In this document: in pieces, positions 62,954 to 64,000 of the stretch
Position numbering within the stretch: position 1 is the stretch's first letter
Layout: each line of letters opens with the position of its first letter
NCBI GenBank assembly: GCA_964439955.1
Contig: CAYTPX010000001.1
Coordinates: 1-64,000 of the forward strand
DNA length: 64,000 bases
DNA from: UBA1794 sp964439955
GTDB lineage: Bacteria; Bacteroidota; Bacteroidia; Bacteroidales; Bacteroidaceae
Reading direction: 5' to 3'
Position numbers and translations under genes: made by a program
Notes under the pieces: generated by a model
Told to the model about the DNA's origin: nothing
Databases searched by the model: none
What the model saw: the letters and a program-made list of their open reading frames with translations, nothing else

Positions 62954-63808
62954 CTATTCATTCTGGTCAATGCTTTGCACGGCTTCCTCCTGCAAGCTGC
63001 GCAGTTCCGGGTCGAACGTCCGCTCAATCACCCGCGCCTCCGAAAGGTTGCCAAAGTCGGTAGAGAGGATGACTTGCAAACGGAAAGAAAGGCCGTCGTC
63101 GGAAGTCGCCACCTCCCCGATGCGCCCCACCGGTATCCCCGAAGGGAAGACTTCCGAATACCCGCTCGTCACGATGCGCCCCCCCTTGCTGAACTTGGCA
63201 TGGCGCGGTATCCCCTCCAGATAGGCGCAACGCGCGTCGCGCCCGTCCCACGCCAAGGTGCCGAAGTAGTCCGTACCCGCTATCTTGCAGCTGATGCGGC
63301 TGTCCGTGTTGAGCAGGGGGATAACCACGGAATAGCGGGACGAGGTAAGATAAACGATGCCTATCACCCCGGAACTTCCCACTACGCCCAACCCGCTCCG
63401 CACCCCGTCGGCAGAACCCCGGTTGAGGGTCAGGAAATTCTTGCGCCGGGACAACGAATTATGGACCACCCCGCAATCAATGAGCCGTATCCCCTCCAAA
63501 GGGCGGGACAACAGGCTGTCCACCGGGGCCGCACCTGCCTTGAGGAGCGCGTCCTGGAGCTGGCTCAACTGCAACTCGAGGCGCAAATTCTGGTCGGCCA
63601 GCTCCTTGTTCTTCTGGCGGAGGCTGAAATAGGAAAGGACTGCGGCTTCCGCCTCGTAAATCTTTCCCGAGACCACATTGGCCGTAGTAAAGAATACACC
63701 CTGTTGGTAGCGGTTGAAACGGAATAACAAAGCAAAACTGGCTGCTTCGAGCAAGACGAACAGCAACCAGTAGTTATACCTTACCAGGAAGTCGAGCAGC
63801 TTCTTCAT
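62954..63808 (-). CDS. mreC: Rod shape-determining protein MreC
   Basis: Periplasmic scaffold of the elongasome, 284 aa. One N-terminal membrane helix (about 9-30), a coiled coil (about 60-95; LRQKNKELADQNLRLELQLSQ) and a beta-rich domain containing LNRGSADGVRSGLGVV and GYSEVFPSGIPVGRIGEV. It sits between mreB and mreD in the usual order. Confidence 0.93.
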   Translation of the reverse strand: MKKLLDFLVRYNYWLLFVLLEAASFALLFRFNRYQQGVFFTTANVVSGKIYEAEAAVLSYFSLRQKNKELADQNLRLELQLSQLQDALLKAGAAPVDSLLSRPLEGIRLIDCGVVHNSLSRRKNFLTLNRGSADGVRSGLGVVGSSGVIGIVYLTSSRYSVVIPLLNTDSRISCKIAGTDYFGTLAWDGRDARCAYLEGIPRHAKFSKGGRIVTSGYSEVFPSGIPVGRIGEVATSDDGLSFRLQVILSTDFGNLSEARVIERTFDPELRSLQEEAVQSIDQNE

Positions 63809-63857
63809 TCCCCGTATGCCCCGAAATGTTCCGATTCCCCCTATCGATTACGCGCCC

Positions 63858-64000
63858 CTACCTCATTAGGAAAGAAAAACGGTCTACATTCTTCAATGCC
63901 ACGCCCGTGCCCCTCGCCACGGAAAGCAGGGGATCCTCGGCCACATGGAAGTTTATGTTTATCTTATCAGTAAGCCGCTTGTCCAACCCGCGCAGGAGCG
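63858..64000 (-). CDS. mreB: Rod shape-determining protein MreB, C-terminal end only
   Basis: Read on the minus strand, the last bases of the window encode the end of MreB: LLRGLDKRLTDKI followed by FHVAEDPLLSVARG, then TGVALKNVDRFSFLMR and a TAG stop at 63858-63860. The LxGLxxxL and VAxxPLxxVAxGTG blocks are the conserved MreB C-terminus. The gene starts outside the window. It is the first gene of the mreBCD-mrdA-rodA operon. Confidence 0.9.
   Translation of the reverse strand, partial: LLRGLDKRLTDKININFHVAEDPLLSVARGTGVALKNVDRFSFLMR

Overview
The window is a GC-rich, gene-dense chromosomal segment of a member of the Bacteroidota, probably order Bacteroidales. The evidence is TonB-dependent receptors paired with lipoproteins and a DUF4249 protein, two type IX secretion proteins (PorE-like and PorG-like), the gene order porG-uppS-bamA-ompH-ompH-murI, several promoter -7 boxes of the Bacteroidota form TAnnTTTG, and few Shine-Dalgarno sequences. 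Genus cannot be fixed from sequence alone.

Layout. 1-1500: end of a BlaR1-type M56 sensor peptidase. 1705-6717 (minus): thiamine biosynthesis. thiD stands alone; a TPP riboswitch then leads thiE, thiC, a Thi4-type thiazole synthase and a second ThiE/TenI protein. 6845-12157 (minus): PorE-like T9SS lipoprotein, a Tat-type dipeptide epimerase and an LtaS-like sulfatase-fold membrane enzyme. 12437-28680 (plus): a complete division and cell wall (dcw) cluster mraZ-rsmH-ftsL-ftsI-murE-mraY-murD-ftsW-murG-murC-ftsQ-ftsA-ftsZ, followed by yqeY. 29409-37810 (minus, with one plus-strand tRNA-Arg): two TonB-dependent receptors, an esterase, a DUF4249 protein and an unidentified lipoprotein. 38055-44678 (minus): alaS, an rsmF-like rRNA methyltransferase, panE and ychF. 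44897-47284 (minus): a two-gene cassette of a DUF262-HNH nuclease and an EcoRI-type adenine methyltransferase with a strongly structured leader, a candidate restriction or defence module. 47570-55148 (minus): murI, two ompH/skp genes, bamA, uppS, porG and a DUF6242 lipoprotein. 55352-57710 (minus): a MalY/PatB-type lyase and a GH10 xylanase. 57811-58930 (minus): prfB with a programmed +1 frameshift. 59051-64000 (minus): the rod-shape operon mreB-mreC-mreD-mrdA-rodA.

Much of the window concerns envelope growth: septal and lateral peptidoglycan synthesis, lipid II precursors (mur genes, murI, uppS), outer-membrane assembly (BamA, Skp) and T9SS. The most unusual feature is a family of short imperfect palindromes (arms GGAAAAGYGC and GCRCTTTTCC, often in tandem with a period of roughly 25-30 bp) at almost every gene junction. 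It also lies in frame inside several genes: murE, the 3' ends of ftsL and ftsQ, the signal-peptide regions of porE, DUF4249 and TonB-receptor genes, and the epimerase linker. I know of no named family that matches it. It resembles the Rickettsia palindromic elements in tolerating insertion into open reading frames.
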